A DNA stretch of 64,000 nucleotides from Blasia pusilla (Eukaryota > Marchantiophyta > Marchantiopsida > Blasiales). Shown piece after piece: positions 1 to 11,164 of this stretch. The stretch is from NCBI GenBank assembly GCA_050084515.1, contig CM114273.1:8866001-8930000 (forward strand). The letters are read 5' to 3'. A program made the translations under genes and the position numbers. Within the stretch, counting starts at the first letter, position 1. Each line of letters starts with the position of its first letter. A model generated the notes under the pieces. It was not told the origin of the DNA, searched no databases, and saw only the letters and a program-made list of their open reading frames with translations.

Positions 1-2280
1 AGATCTGGGGTTCTTGGGAGAGTTGGCTTGTTGAAATTGAAAATGTCTGAATTACATCTGAAAATTTTGGACTATTTCCAGCAAGAAATTAAGGGCATCT
101 TTATAAAATCTTCAAGGACCCAGCGATGTCTTGTTAGACAATTGGCCCTGTTTATTTTCTGCTGGAAAACAGTATAAAAGAAATTAAAATCCTCCAACCC
201 TGGTTCCCACTGATTAAGCCTGAACAGCACTAGTTGTTAGGGTTGGAGTTGGCCTGAGTTCCTCAGATAGAGGATGCCGTCACAGCCAGGGTGATTCCTG
301 TGTGTATAGCATCAAGGGCTAATTGGATTTAGAAGATATCTAAGAGGAACCTAAACCAAATTGTGGCTAAAACTCTACAGGATATCTCTAAGAAATGGAA
401 GGAACAGTGGTTTCTGGTCAGTAACTCTTCTCTGAGAGCCCTGAAACCTGTCATTCTCCTGCTTCCAACCTTTGATCATTCGTGACTGGGTTTCTAGTCA
501 ATGAATTTACACATAATGAGATGGGTGTTCTAGAACATTACAATTTTTCTTCCTGATTGAGGGCAGAGGAATGGGAATGGGTTGTAGGTCAGTTTCTTTT
601 GTGTACAAGTGCATGAGAGTGCAGGAGGATTCAGGTTGGTTATCCCTTAACAACTGTGGTTTGGAAGAGTTTCCTAAATCTGACTCTTTTCTGCTTGATA
701 TTCTTGTAATTTCATTGGAGTCTTTGCATGGTCGGTGACTTCAGTTGCTCTTTCAAAGTATAGACTGTAAATTTTGATGGATTTGTTCCTCAAAACCAGA
801 GACGGGCAGAGGAAAGTCGTTTGTAGATGAGACCTTCATAATTGATTCTTCCCATATACAACTAAACTTACCGGTGTTGTGCTTTGGATTCAAGGATGGT
901 AAAATCAACCAAAACTTATTCAAACTCTCTGGAACTCTAAAGCCAACAAAGATCCGAGTTTTGTCTTCAATAGAAGTTATTGCATGTTGGTGGGTAGCAA
1001 TCTTGTAGTCATGGTTGTGGATGAGGAAAAAGAACTCCCTCATTTTGTTCTTTTGACGGGTTCTTCCAATCTCTTTTCTCCCAATCCTATTTTCCCCTTT
1101 TGTGACAATGTTAAAAGACTTATTCAATGGTATTATGAAATACAAGCTCATTATGATGGTAAAAAAGAGGGTATTTCTTGAATTAATTTTAATTCAAGAT
1201 AATCTTGTTTCAAAATTATGATAAAAAGTGCGTATTTTTTGACATCTCCATAACTTAAGAGGCTTACTCAATGATTTCATGAAATACAACCTCATAATGA
1301 TATCAAATCAAATATATTATAATTGGTGTTAGACGGCTCTAGTATTCATTTTCTTTTTCATGGTGAATGTCATTATTTTATAGGTTTCACAAAGAATTTA
1401 TGAGAAAGTATTTAATTTTCAGTTGGGAAGTGAAAGAAAAAAGGGGACAAATTCTTCAACAACGGAGGTATTGAAGAGGATTTTAATAAATTTATTTCAT
1501 TTCATAGGGTAGCGAAACAAAGATAAAGTTGAATTTCCATTAGGGGAGAGGAAGATGGAAAGGGATAAATTCTTGAACAAGGAAGAATCTCAATGAATTC
1601 TTTTATTTTTATTGAAAATCATTAATATTTATTACATGAGTGAAAGAAAATTTAGGATGTCATTTCAATAGGGGAGGGCATTTTCCCCAAATTAGAAAGC
1701 TTTAGCAATAGGGTGTCTCACAAGATTTAAAAAAAAATCTTCAATTTCTTTTTCAAGAGGAGATGGGAAGAGAGGTAAGATTGTTTTTTTCAGTAAAGGA
1801 GGGAAAGAGAGATGGAGAAATTTTGAACAAGATTTTTCTTCCCCTTCTCATCTTGTGGCATGTTGAGCATACGAAATTTCTATGAAAATTTTTGGTTGGA
1901 GCAACTAATTTTCTGCATTGACTATTCCATCTATGGAGAGATTGTAAAACAAAAATAGTATGACAACTCTTATAGCCATTTAGTAGAGATGTAGAAGTGA
2001 TACAATACTTCTTTATCATTTGTTGCATCTTGGACGGAGTTTGGAAAAAATCAGAATCCTTTCCTTTCCCTTTGAATTCTGGATGACTATTCCCTTATTA
2101 TTATTTCTTCTCTAACATCAATATTAACTTGCATATGTATTGCCTTACTTCTACTTGAAGAGATACAAATTTAGAAGGTATATATAAAATTTTGAAGATA
2201 TCAAAGCCACACAATTTGGCTAGAATGTCCGCCGTTTTGACTCGATTGTGTTTTTCAATTCTTTACAACCACTATCTACG
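1..2280. other. AT-rich intergenic DNA, no gene recognised
   Basis: No reading frame here has recognisable protein similarity and short open stretches overlap on both strands. Between about 1.43 and 1.83 kb a loose motif of a purine-rich run followed by ATAAATTYTTSAACAAG-like sequence recurs three times and appears again near 3.16 and 3.29 kb, which suggests old repeat-derived DNA. I cannot assign it to a family. Confidence 0.4.
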
Positions 2281-2640
2281 TCACTTAAGGCCCAAGATGC
2301 ACTTTCCCATTACACACGAATAGTTAGAATTAATAGGGCCTTCATTAGTAACTAAACTCTCACAAGTAGAGTTCAAAGATATCTCGTGCTCTATCTCTTG
2401 TTCTACTTTGTCTAGATCACCAATACTCCTACTTACTAAATCCTCCTGTTCTTTTTGTATGTGAGACTTACTAAAATCTGATACCAAAACCTGAAAGTAC
2501 TCTCTCACGCATCTACCTTTGCCTTCTAAATATTCCTCATCGATCATATGCACGTTATCAACTCTTTCTAACTCATCATTTTCACTCACATCATCTTCCT
2601 CTTGATGGTAATTACAAGGATTTAAATCTGCTAACTTCAT
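2281..2640 (-). CDS. Unidentified acidic ORF, 119 aa
   Basis: The minus strand is open for 119 codons from an ATG at 2640 to a stop at 2281, which is long for the local AT content. The product is rich in Asp and Glu, contains one Cys-rich patch near the C-terminus, and has no membrane segment or motif that I recognise. No related frame continues on either side in an obvious way, and about 600 bp on each side carry no supporting exon. It could be an exon of a degraded gene, part of an unrecognised transposon, or a chance frame. I see no promoter or splice evidence that decides between these, so confidence that it is a real gene is low. Confidence 0.2.
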   Translation of the reverse strand: MKLADLNPCNYHQEEDDVSENDELERVDNVHMIDEEYLEGKGRCVREYFQVLVSDFSKSHIQKEQEDLVSRSIGDLDKVEQEIEHEISLNSTCESLVTNEGPINSNYSCVMGKCILGLK

Positions 2641-3383
2641 GTGTACATAATTTTAGAATGTCTTGCATTCATATATAGTGTGCACTCTATGAATGCTACT
2701 TTATGAAATCCTGGACATTTGTATCACTCTGCGTGAGATGATTGTGCAGATCATAATTCCTAATGAAGGAGCTGATTGAGTTGTAAGCATCTATTCTTTT
2801 GTAGAGATTTTATATCTATGATGGAAGTCATGGTGAGAGAAGTATTTTTGAATTAAAAAAACACAAGAAACCAAAATTTGGAGAGCAAATGATACATAAA
2901 GTTTGGATTGAAAAGTGCATGTAGGAAGAATTGAATAAGTTTCGTGCCATCATGGTTTTTTAGAAGGAAAAACATTGAAGATCCATTCTATGTTAAGAAT
3001 TGGAATTGACCACTCATTGATTGTGCAAAACGATTTAAGATGATACGGTAGTAGAATATGTTTTTTCCGAGAATAGATTCGTGTAGAAGGGCATCATATG
3101 ATTCTAAAGAAACCACACAAGAAGAATAGTTATGTGCATAAGGAATGTTTTAAAAAGTGATTGAAGAGGGGAAGAGAGAAAGAGATAAATTTTCAACAAG
3201 AAATGGCTTTATGATGAGATTTTTTTCTCAATGTCTGATTTTAAATAGGAGAGGAGAGCAGAGATAATGTTGAATTTTGAATCAAATGGGGAGGGAAGAG
3301 TTGAAATGTATAATTTTCAACAAGAGGACCTTATGAGGAATTTATAAAATTAGTAAATTTTCAATAGAAGAGGGGATGGTAGA

Positions 3384-3749
3384 CAAGGTTGCACAGAAAC
3401 AGACATGTCCACAAACATGCCGCCCGAGTACATGTGACTTAAATCCGATCCCACCCACGGAGCCCGCAGAGCCCGTAGCGGGTATCTAGGCTAGCCGAGC
3501 CTGCATATGGCTGGCTAGGCCCCCATCAAGCGGGCTCGCGGCCTGCAAGGCGGGCTACAAGCCCGCCATGTACAGGCCCTACTTGGGATTGAGCCCGCCA
3601 TGTAGGCCTAGATATGGACCACAAAACTGATGCAGGCTCGACCAGCCCGGATGCCTGCTACGGGCTTGGTGGGCTCGGGTACGGGCCGGGATACCCGGGC
3701 CCGCATGTATATGTCCATGGACACGGACTTTGTCCGTGTGCAATCCTTA
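3384..3749. mobile_element. GC-rich non-autonomous DNA transposon-like element with TIRs
   Basis: The left end reads CAAGGTTGCACAG and the right end, on the opposite strand, reads AAGGATTGCACACGGACA, so the ends form imperfect terminal inverted repeats of about 20 bp. The interior is strongly GC-rich and made of interlocking GGGCTCG, GCCCG and CCCGCC words, in sharp contrast to AT-rich flanks. Related ends occur at 21.3, 38.0 and 46.6 kb. The ends resemble hAT-type short TIRs, but I could not find a clean 8-bp target duplication, so the superfamily is not settled. The 62-codon frame inside it (3614-3802) is probably not a gene. Confidence 0.55.
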
Positions 3750-3944
3750 TGATGGACACAAATCTTGAATGCATTTTTAATAGGGAATGGGAGATGAGAT
3801 AAGAGAGTAGAGTAGAGTAGAGTAGAGTAGATTTTTAGTCCACGGGAAGCGAATCTGGCTTATGAGACCCCTTCCACATATATGATTGACATCGCATCCG
3901 ACATGCACCTTCACATCTAGATTTGGGGTTTGCATTGAGGAGAT

Positions 3945-4200
3945 TTGGTTTTTGTTTTGTTTTGTTTTTGGAAGGCATGGAATTTTTATCCAGATTTTGA
4001 CTCGGGAGCATAGTCAAGGCACACACATGAAAGGCACACAAGGCGTTCTCTCTCTCGAACATGGACCATCCATGCCCTAGGTAGTGGATGCTACTGTCTC
4101 GGAGTTGAGACCGCCCCCCATTGTCCAAGGGGAGAGTTGAACCCAAGTCCTCTTCAAGAGAATCTGATGTTTGTTCAACTAACCTCTTGGTCATCTACCG
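3945..4200 (-). mobile_element. tRNA-derived SINE
   Basis: Read on the minus strand, this contains a box A-like element (TGACCAAGAGG) near 4185 and a box B-like element (GGGTTCAACTC) about 55 bp later, the split RNA polymerase III promoter of tRNA-derived SINEs. A unique body follows, ending in an A-rich tail made of AAAAC repeats at 3945-3970. The 119-codon minus-strand frame that spans the SINE (3835-4194) is best explained as open SINE sequence. Target-site duplications were not evident. Confidence 0.55.
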
Positions 4201-5465
4201 CTTGATATAGTTGAAGAGGAGGAATGAATACAAATTCCTTCAACCATCGAGGACAATCTCTACTTCTCTAGAAAGGGAAGAGATAGATCCTCTACATTTG
4301 TCTTTGGAGGAAATGAGAGGATAAAGAGGGAGAGAGTTAGTCTTTGTCCACTTATCTTTATTCCTTTGGTCATGCCAGTGGAAAATATAAAAAATAGGGA
4401 AATGCATGCCATTAATAAAAGATGAAGGGAGAATCTATTGGAAGTACAAGGAGAGGAGGATCAGAGAGTGGGGGAACACCAAGGACAAAGAACTTGAAAG
4501 AAGAAAAGGAGGGAATCCCCTAAAATCTAGCCTCACAAACCACAAAAATGATATCGCCAAAAACTAAAGAAACATAACTACATGCAAGAGAATCTCTAGC
4601 ACTAGTGTCTTCTAGAACATGAGTCCCCTCCAAAAGCCCATGAGCTCAGGCGCGTTGCAAAAAAATGGAGATCTACTCTCTATAATATATGAGCACAATA
4701 GTTAAAGACAACCCATTTCTTGATTGGAGAAGATAGGGGGATATGAGAGTCAAGAGTTGAAGAAGAGAAATAGAAAGAGGGTATTGATGAAATCTTTGTA
4801 TCCGTCAAAAGAATAGAAGTAGGGAGAGGGTAGAGAATGAGAATGAGAATGAGATGGATGAGACGAAGATGGATAGGCCCTCCTATGATCATAATGCCCC
4901 ATATAAACACAAAATTACAAAGCAAAATATCTCTCTATGCCGCCAAAATCTTCAAAACACTAGAATACACACATTTTAGCGATACAATTTTTTTTCTTCA
5001 TTTTTAATATAGAAAAATTTTCAAATAAAAGAAAGAAACTAATAGATAATATTTGACTAAAAAAAAAGTCAACCAAAGAAAAAGGATAAATCTTGCTTCT
5101 CGTAAGATATATCTTTTGAAGACTTTTTAAGATATAAATTATGTACATAATTGAAGGAACTCAAAGACATGTTTCAATTAAAAATTTAGATTATTATCGA
5201 AGAAATGGCCGCTTACTAATTGGAAAAATAGTCCAACCTAATAGATGAGGATTTTTTTTTATTAGTAAAGGCAAGGATAAGAAGAATTTTTTCCAATAAC
5301 ATATATGCAAGAAAATATTTATTGGCTAGCATGATTATTAGTTTTGTATAAAGCACAATATCATGTGTGTTGTAGTCGAATGAAGAGTTTCCGTGCAAAA
5401 TTTCTAGTGAAACTAGAGGTCGAGTCAAGTAGGTCATACATGATATGATGAGCATAGGATAACCC

Positions 5466-5513
<48 letters not shown>

Positions 5514-6449
5514 CATGGAAATTTCTATTTGTGAAAATAATTTATCATATTTTATTGGAGAGATTTTGGTAATTATTTGAATCTATGTTTGAATTTTATA
5601 GATGAATAAATTTTAGAATGCTAAGCATGTTTGATGAAGGAAAAAAATATGCATAATGTTTAATTGTAAGTTTCCAAAATTTAATAAATATCATGCGATA
5701 AATGATTTAATTTCAGATTCTATATATACTACAAGAAAAGGCATAACATTAGATTTGTATCACCTATGTATATTAAGATTGGAGAGTACTCACCTTTTCA
5801 TTTTTCAAACACTTTTCTTTTTGAAACTTGACACTTTCAACCAATAAGAACATTTAACTTATGAGCCAAAAATATCAATGGAGATTAATTTAAGATGACA
5901 CTTGAGAATTTCAAGAGTTAAGTATGGAAGGTAATTTAAATCCATGCATCCCCATGGGCTTACATTAATCCATATTATAATGACAACCCTACATGTGAAA
6001 AAATAGTGATATAATAAAACAAAATAAGAATATGATACTATTTTTCCCTCAACGTGGTAAGGATACGAGGAAATGAAAATCTTTGGGAGAGGGGAAGTGA
6101 TTTTATTGGAAGAAGTAATGAGGTTATTGAGTAATAAAGAATTAAAAGACAGGAGGAGTGGGGTATTTAAGAAGAACCTCCACTTCTCTTTAAAAGTCAA
6201 GAGTGAGGTTCACAACATAGTTTTGTTTTTCTAACAATTTTCTCAAAATAATTATTTTCTTGTGTGAAAAGTTAATGATGTTAATTAAAAGTTAATTAGA
6301 TAATTTCCATCATCTACCTATTATATTATGAGAGAGTGCCTTTTTTATTATGAAATTATTTTTTCCGAATTTCTATCCATCATTGATATCATCTTTCACG
6401 AGCATTCTTCAAACACCCTACTAGTGTTATTAAAAATTACAACGAAAAT
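4201..6449. other. AT-rich intergenic DNA with a microsatellite
   Basis: No protein-coding similarity was seen on either strand. Short frames such as 5656-5847 and 5859-6200 are low-complexity and AT-rich. The only clear structure is the (GA)n tract near 5.47-5.51 kb, listed separately. Confidence 0.4.
5468..5510. repeat. (GA)n microsatellite
   Basis: An uninterrupted run of about 21 GA dinucleotides. Comparable long tracts lie at 55.93 and 62.78 kb. Confidence 0.95.
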
Positions 6450-7600
6450 ACCCCGTTTTCGATTAGAACAACCCGCTCGGCCGTTTGGTTAGATGACTTG
6501 CGCAGTTATCATTTTTCCTGTTTTCGTATAATGAATTTGATAAGTGACGAAATAAAAGCTTTATTCCGTCAAAACGAATGATCTCATCCAATCGGAGGCT
6601 TCGAGGGCGAGGTTGGTGATCTTTCGAGGGAGTCGGTTGAAGCGAGAGTCCATGGCGCAGTAGAGCCGAGACCCTGATTTCATAGCCACTGCATCCCGAT
6701 TTTTCCACCTCCTGTCCGCGCATGCATGATGGGTGGTCGACAGAGAAGGCATCCGGCCTTCTCGTTTACTTTATGTCGTGGTCGAATGCAGTGAAGCCAC
6801 CTAACCAGCGCAGGCTGAAAAGTTCGAGAGCGATGACACCGATCTTGCTTTTGCCTCCGTTGAAACTTTGCAAACGGATCGCGGAGTCTGTGATCCTCCT
6901 GAAGAATCGTATCTGATGGTCACGGGTCCCCTCGGAAGTACGTATGTATCATCAGCACCTGCAGTATGCAAATGACGCTTGGACCCTCTCAATCCACTCG
7001 GCAGATTCTGAATTCGCCGGGCCTGTTTGTCTGCGATCACTTCAAATTCGAGAAAGTGCCAATCAACTCACACGTCTGTGGAGAGCCTTCTCTTTCAGCG
7101 ATTGTAGTTGGAATCGCACCTTTTCGAGGTCGGTTGGGGAGGGGTGATTTCCATTATCGATATCGCGCACTGTATGTCCCGGATCGATTCTGGTGGCGCA
7201 TGAGAATTCGATTTGCTGACGTTGCACCGTCGTGGAGACGCAGATTCAAGAATTCGAGAAGAGACGCTAGATGCGGAAACGAATCGAGACTCTGGATCCT
7301 CCTCCACTGTCTAGGATGTCAATTCTTATGCGATACGCTCCGGAATTCGTGGCATACTTCCCGCGCCTTCCATCCATTCCTCCTGCCTAGGACGAAACGC
7401 CCGTTCAAGAAGACACGGTACAATCTTCGTTGATCCTCACGATCTGGCTTGCGCATGCCATAGCCTCAGGTTTAAGGCTTTGGGGTAAACCATCCTTATC
7501 ATCACGACTTCGAGAACTGGATTTTTTTCCAACACTCTGCCCTTTACGAGTAGTTGTGGGGTCCGGTAAGATCAAGAATCGAATCATGATTACGTAGGTA
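6450..7600. other. Moderately GC-rich block, possible degraded host gene or unknown element
   Basis: This block is clearly richer in GC and CpG than both flanks and contains several overlapping frames: 6966-7433 on the plus strand, 155 codons, and 6801-7040, 7095-7307 and 6463-6723 on the minus strand. None has a domain I recognise, and no frame shows a consistent coding bias across neighbouring exons. Composition resembles the 32.3-36.4 kb block. The two may be relics of gene-proximal DNA or a shared unknown repeat. I do not call a gene. Confidence 0.3.
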
Positions 7601-7819
7601 AGAATTTCTCTAGCTACAAGTTTGTGAGGGTCCTTGGAGTTCGTTAGAAATTTGAGGGGTGGTGATGCTTTATCATGGTTTCCTTTGTTACCCTATTGAA
7701 CTTGAACTCGTCGAACTTTCATTTTTCACGTCCGAGCATTCTTTCTAACCAGTTAAAAAATTACTAGTTAGTACGGAAAGATGGATTTAAATTTTTTTTG
7801 GAATTAACAGTGAACGTGG

Positions 7820-8090
7820 TCATTCCTCACATACATAAAATTATCATTAAATCATTTTTCGTAAATATAACCTTCATTATCAATTTAAATTTCATTATTT
7901 CCTTCAATAATTATTATTTAAATATTTTCATTTATTTTCGACCTATATCAAATTATATCCACTCTTCACATCCATAAAATCATTCCCCGATAAATATAAC
8001 CACCAATTAGATTGAATCTCATTATTTACTACAATAATTATTACCCGTGAATTTTCACTTCTTCTCGAACCCATAATAAAATTATTAGAT
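7820..8090. repeat. Diverged tandem duplication, about 135 bp unit
   Basis: Two AT-rich units, about 7831-7965 and 7967-8085, share the order CATAAAAT, AAATATAACC, TTCATTATTT and CAATAATTATTA. They are diverged copies of one sequence. They lie next to a Helitron helicase remnant and may be part of that element's non-coding end. Confidence 0.45.
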
Positions 8091-8143
8091 GAGTAAATGA
8101 TGGAAAAATAATAGCATGTGACTATTTTGTCTTATTATAGTTG

Positions 8144-8480
8144 CTATCTTGTCTTATTGTGCTTGTGAGGTTGCCCACTATAGTATGGATATTGACTATT
8201 TGAAGATTCACTTAATCTTCTTTCTTCCTCCTCATCGTATTCATTTGAATGTAGTATTTCATGATATGCAACATTTATAATATAAAGACCATTTTTTTTT
8301 GGATTTTGATTATCAATCATCATCTCAATTGAATTTCTAGAACCTACTCTAGACAAGAAAACATATAACTGCCCATGAGAACAAATAAGATTTAGCAAGT
8401 AAATGGTTGCTCTCGCTAAAGAACCTTCTGATTTATTAATTGTAATAGCAAAGGCACATCCTATATGATATCAAAAGAAG
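8144..8480 (-). pseudogene. Helitron Pif1-like helicase, C-terminal fragment
   Basis: Minus-strand translation gives a stretch with AFAITINKSEGSLARATIY, then ICSHGQLYVFLSRVGSRNSI, matching the last helicase motifs of plant Helitron RepHel proteins (INKSQGQ...[13 protein letters not shown]). It is a close relative of the larger Helitron copy at 31.3-31.5 kb in this window. The conserved Gln after INKS is changed and a segment is missing, so this is a truncated remnant. No Rep or Walker A region is present nearby. Confidence 0.75.
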
Positions 8481-8669
8481 TAGCTCGAGAATATGAATCT
8501 CCAATGTCTTTAAGGAGATAGCAAGTGTAGGTAGGGATGAAGTAGTAAGATCAAGTGTTGAAAGAGCAAGGAAGACGTATAAGAGGAATTGACCTAAGAT
8601 AGACCCTATACACAAAAAAAGATGTCAATAGAGAAGGAAGAAAAACTAGAAAATCCACTTGCAAGGGGA

Positions 8670-9314
8670 TGTCGTGCGCTTACACATTGCTATACAACAT
8701 ACATCGCTGTCACCGAACACACACACAAACAATCAGGATCCCATGCTAACTCATGGCATCCAAACAACGAGACAAGAAGTACTAAAATATCTCCAATAAA
8801 GTAAGATCCAATCTCTCTCACAACACCATAGTTCTCACATGTGTGCACTCTCACATGTCTCTCTCAATGTCAAACCAAACCCACTCTTCTAATGAGAGGC
8901 TTGGGTTACACACACAAGCCAAGCAAGACCATAGCTCCGCCGCCTCATGCCAAGAGGTTCAACAAAGAGAGAATGAGCTCTCAAGCTCTCTCTCCTTGAA
9001 GTATACCCCTCCCCTCTCCCAGGCTCTCTCCATGGTAACCTATTCTCCCAAGTCACCTCCTTGGCTCTTGACCTGATGCACGAGGTCAAAGGCCACTTAC
9101 CAAGAATAGAAAGTTGATCATATACTCAAAATGGCACTTACCTAAAATAGCAAGTTTCTCAATATGGCTCCAAATGAGCCGAAACGAAGGGGAAATCTGC
9201 TCTCTCACGTTTCCCGGGGCCTCAACAAGTCATCCTCAACCTATTGAGCCTGTCCTCCACTACTCACGAAGGCGCTCTACTAGATCTCACCAATCTATCC
9301 TAAAAGACGTGACA
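8670..9314 (-). mobile_element. LTR-type repeat, solo-LTR-like copy
   Basis: On the minus strand this begins TGTCACGTCTTTTAGG and ends GCGCACGACA, i.e. TG...CA with short inverted TGTC/GACA ends. The 4-bp sequence GGGA directly flanks both sides (8666-8669 and 9315-9318), consistent with a target-site duplication. Homologous copies with the same termini lie at 47,989-48,622, and related sequence follows gypsy copy B at 62.2-62.8 kb and lies at 46.7-47.5 kb, linking it to the methyltransferase-bearing gypsy family. Frames inside it (8622-8804, 8843-9076, 9114-9425) are read-through of LTR sequence and not genes. Confidence 0.65.
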
Positions 9315-9319
9315 GGGAT

Positions 9320-9913
9320 GACAAAGGTTTCATCACTATCTCAATCATCTTGTCGGTGGAATTGCGTGTCGACCCTTATGACATCACAATCATCTATGAC
9401 TACAAAGGATGTTGGTGATCCATAGATGTTTATCCAAGTAGAGGCAATCCATTTGCGTAAGGTACATCTTTCCACTCTACTCAAAACCCAATGTGTAGAT
9501 AGCCTATGCATCCTACCATCTTCCTCCTCAACCAACCGCAAATCCAAATACATATTCATATTCTTACATGCTAGTCTACTAATCATGAAAAAAATATTAT
9601 AGTAAGTGCATGTACTCACACTCCAATAAGGCAATCTGTTGAGGCATGACTTAGACTTGATTCCACTACTTGACCAAGGAATATTAGCCTTCTGCCATGT
9701 TGTCTTCCTACATCAACCAATTCACATATGACATAGTATATGGGACCTCAACGTTGTCCATGAGTTGTGCTACTAAGTCCATCCTTATGGGATGCTTGTG
9801 AGGCAAATACTTGGCCGCACTTGGGTATATGGTGGTTCTCAACTGTCCGAAATGTGCCGCCTCCAACCCACGTTTGTACATAGGACATGCTAAATTACCT
9901 AAAACTTGCAAAT
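9320..9913 (-). other. Unassigned segment between LTR and gypsy reverse transcriptase
   Basis: On the minus strand the reverse transcriptase of gypsy copy A ends near 9914, where RNase H and integrase should follow. Instead there are two short open frames (9708-9911, 67 codons; 9341-9634, 97 codons) that I cannot match to integrase or to the corresponding part of copy B. Either the 3' half of copy A has been deleted and replaced by foreign DNA, or these are highly diverged remains. Confidence 0.4.
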
Positions 9914-10905
9914 CTAATACGCATCCATAACACGTGCTAACTCCTGGTCCAACCTAGTCAGAAAAGTGAGTGCCTTTGCAATCGCACTAAAGCCCTTCAC
10001 GAGCCGTCGGTAGTAGTTCACCAATCCCATGAAAGCTCGAACTCGACTCACATCTGTAGGGCGGGGAATGCGGGCTATGGCCTCCACCTTCGTCTGCTGA
10101 ACTCCAATACCCCCTAGATAAATAGTGTGTCCAAGGTACTCGATCTGGTCATGGAAGCACCTGCACTTTCCTGGATGTAACTTTAGCCCATGTAACTGCA
10201 ATCGTCGAAACACCTCCTCGAGATGTCTCTCATGCTCCTCAACCGTGGCACTGAAGATGATAATGTCATCGATGTAACATCTCTCATAATCCAAACCAGC
10301 CAAAATCCTATCCATAACTTGCTGAAAACCCGCAAGGGCATTCTTCAACCCAAATGGTTAGAACCGCCACTGGTATAAACAATCCTTCCCGAAAGGATCT
10401 ATCCCCCAAAATGCTGTCTTCTCCCTATCCTCCACTAAGATGGGCAACTAATGATAGCGAGCATGGAGATCCAAACAAATGAAGATCCTTGCATGCCCCA
10501 CCGGATCAAAGATCTCCTCGGGAGTAGGCATAGCATAGCGATCGGCCTTCGTATGCCGATTCATAGGACAGTAATCCCCACACATCCGCCTATCGGTCCA
10601 CTGGCCTTGCATGTCCTTCTTTTCCGGCATAACTGTGGCAGATGCATACTCTCCAAGCAATCTCTCCACCAGTCTAGCGCCAGCCAAGTCTCAACTCATA
10701 CTCTGAATCAAAGCTCGCTCCAAGTCAGAATACCTGTAGGGTCGTTGGAAGATAGGAGTATCACTATCCAACTCGATCTTAATACTGGGATCCTTCAGCG
10801 TACCCAAGTTGTGCATACTATATTCCAAAAATCCCTGAATCTCCACAAGAACTGCAACACTCGTCTCCTCTCCGCTCCTGTCAATCTATGACCAATCACC
10901 GACTC
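9914..10905 (-). pseudogene. Ty3/gypsy reverse transcriptase (copy A)
   Basis: Minus-strand translation follows the order of a Ty3/gypsy reverse transcriptase. An N-terminal part has LKDPSIKIELDSDTPIFQRP (about 10.80 kb). It is followed by the MCGDYCPMNRHTKADRYAMP block (10.57 kb), the LDLHARYH block, PFGLKNALAGFQ (10.35 kb), the catalytic CYIDDIIIFS (YIDD at about 10,276-10,265), and the thumb motif PRPTDVSRVRAFMGLVNYYR. The usual Gly-Tyr before HQLP is changed to ARYH and several in-frame stops interrupt it, so it is inactive. It follows the methyltransferase domain on the same strand. RNase H and integrase are missing downstream. The plus-strand frame at 10451-10891 is only the antisense shadow. 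Confidence 0.9.
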
Positions 10906-11164
10906 CCAAGTCTCTCTCGTGACCTCTAGAAAAGAGGAGGGTGGTGGTTCCTAACTAGCAACCTTTGGAGCAACAACATGCGCTCCCAACTCAGACACCA
11001 ACTCTCTAGGCACTCCACTATGCCTTGCATCAGCAAAATGAACTCCCACCTCTCTGTGCTTTCGTGACATATCCCATGAAGTCCATGGATGCCTCTCCAT
11101 CACCATCACGTCCCCAACCAGTGTCTCACCCGTTCCGGTAGACGCTGCGCTGCAAAGTGGACGT

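Noticed and set aside
6966-7433. 155-codon ORF as a host gene
   Set aside because: No recognisable domain, an antisense frame is equally open, and no exon context supports it.
8889-9089. ORFs within the LTR repeat
   Set aside because: Homologous copies at 48.2 and 62.6 kb do not keep the reading frame.
10451-10891. 146-codon plus-strand ORF
   Set aside because: It is the antisense shadow of the gypsy reverse transcriptase on the minus strand.
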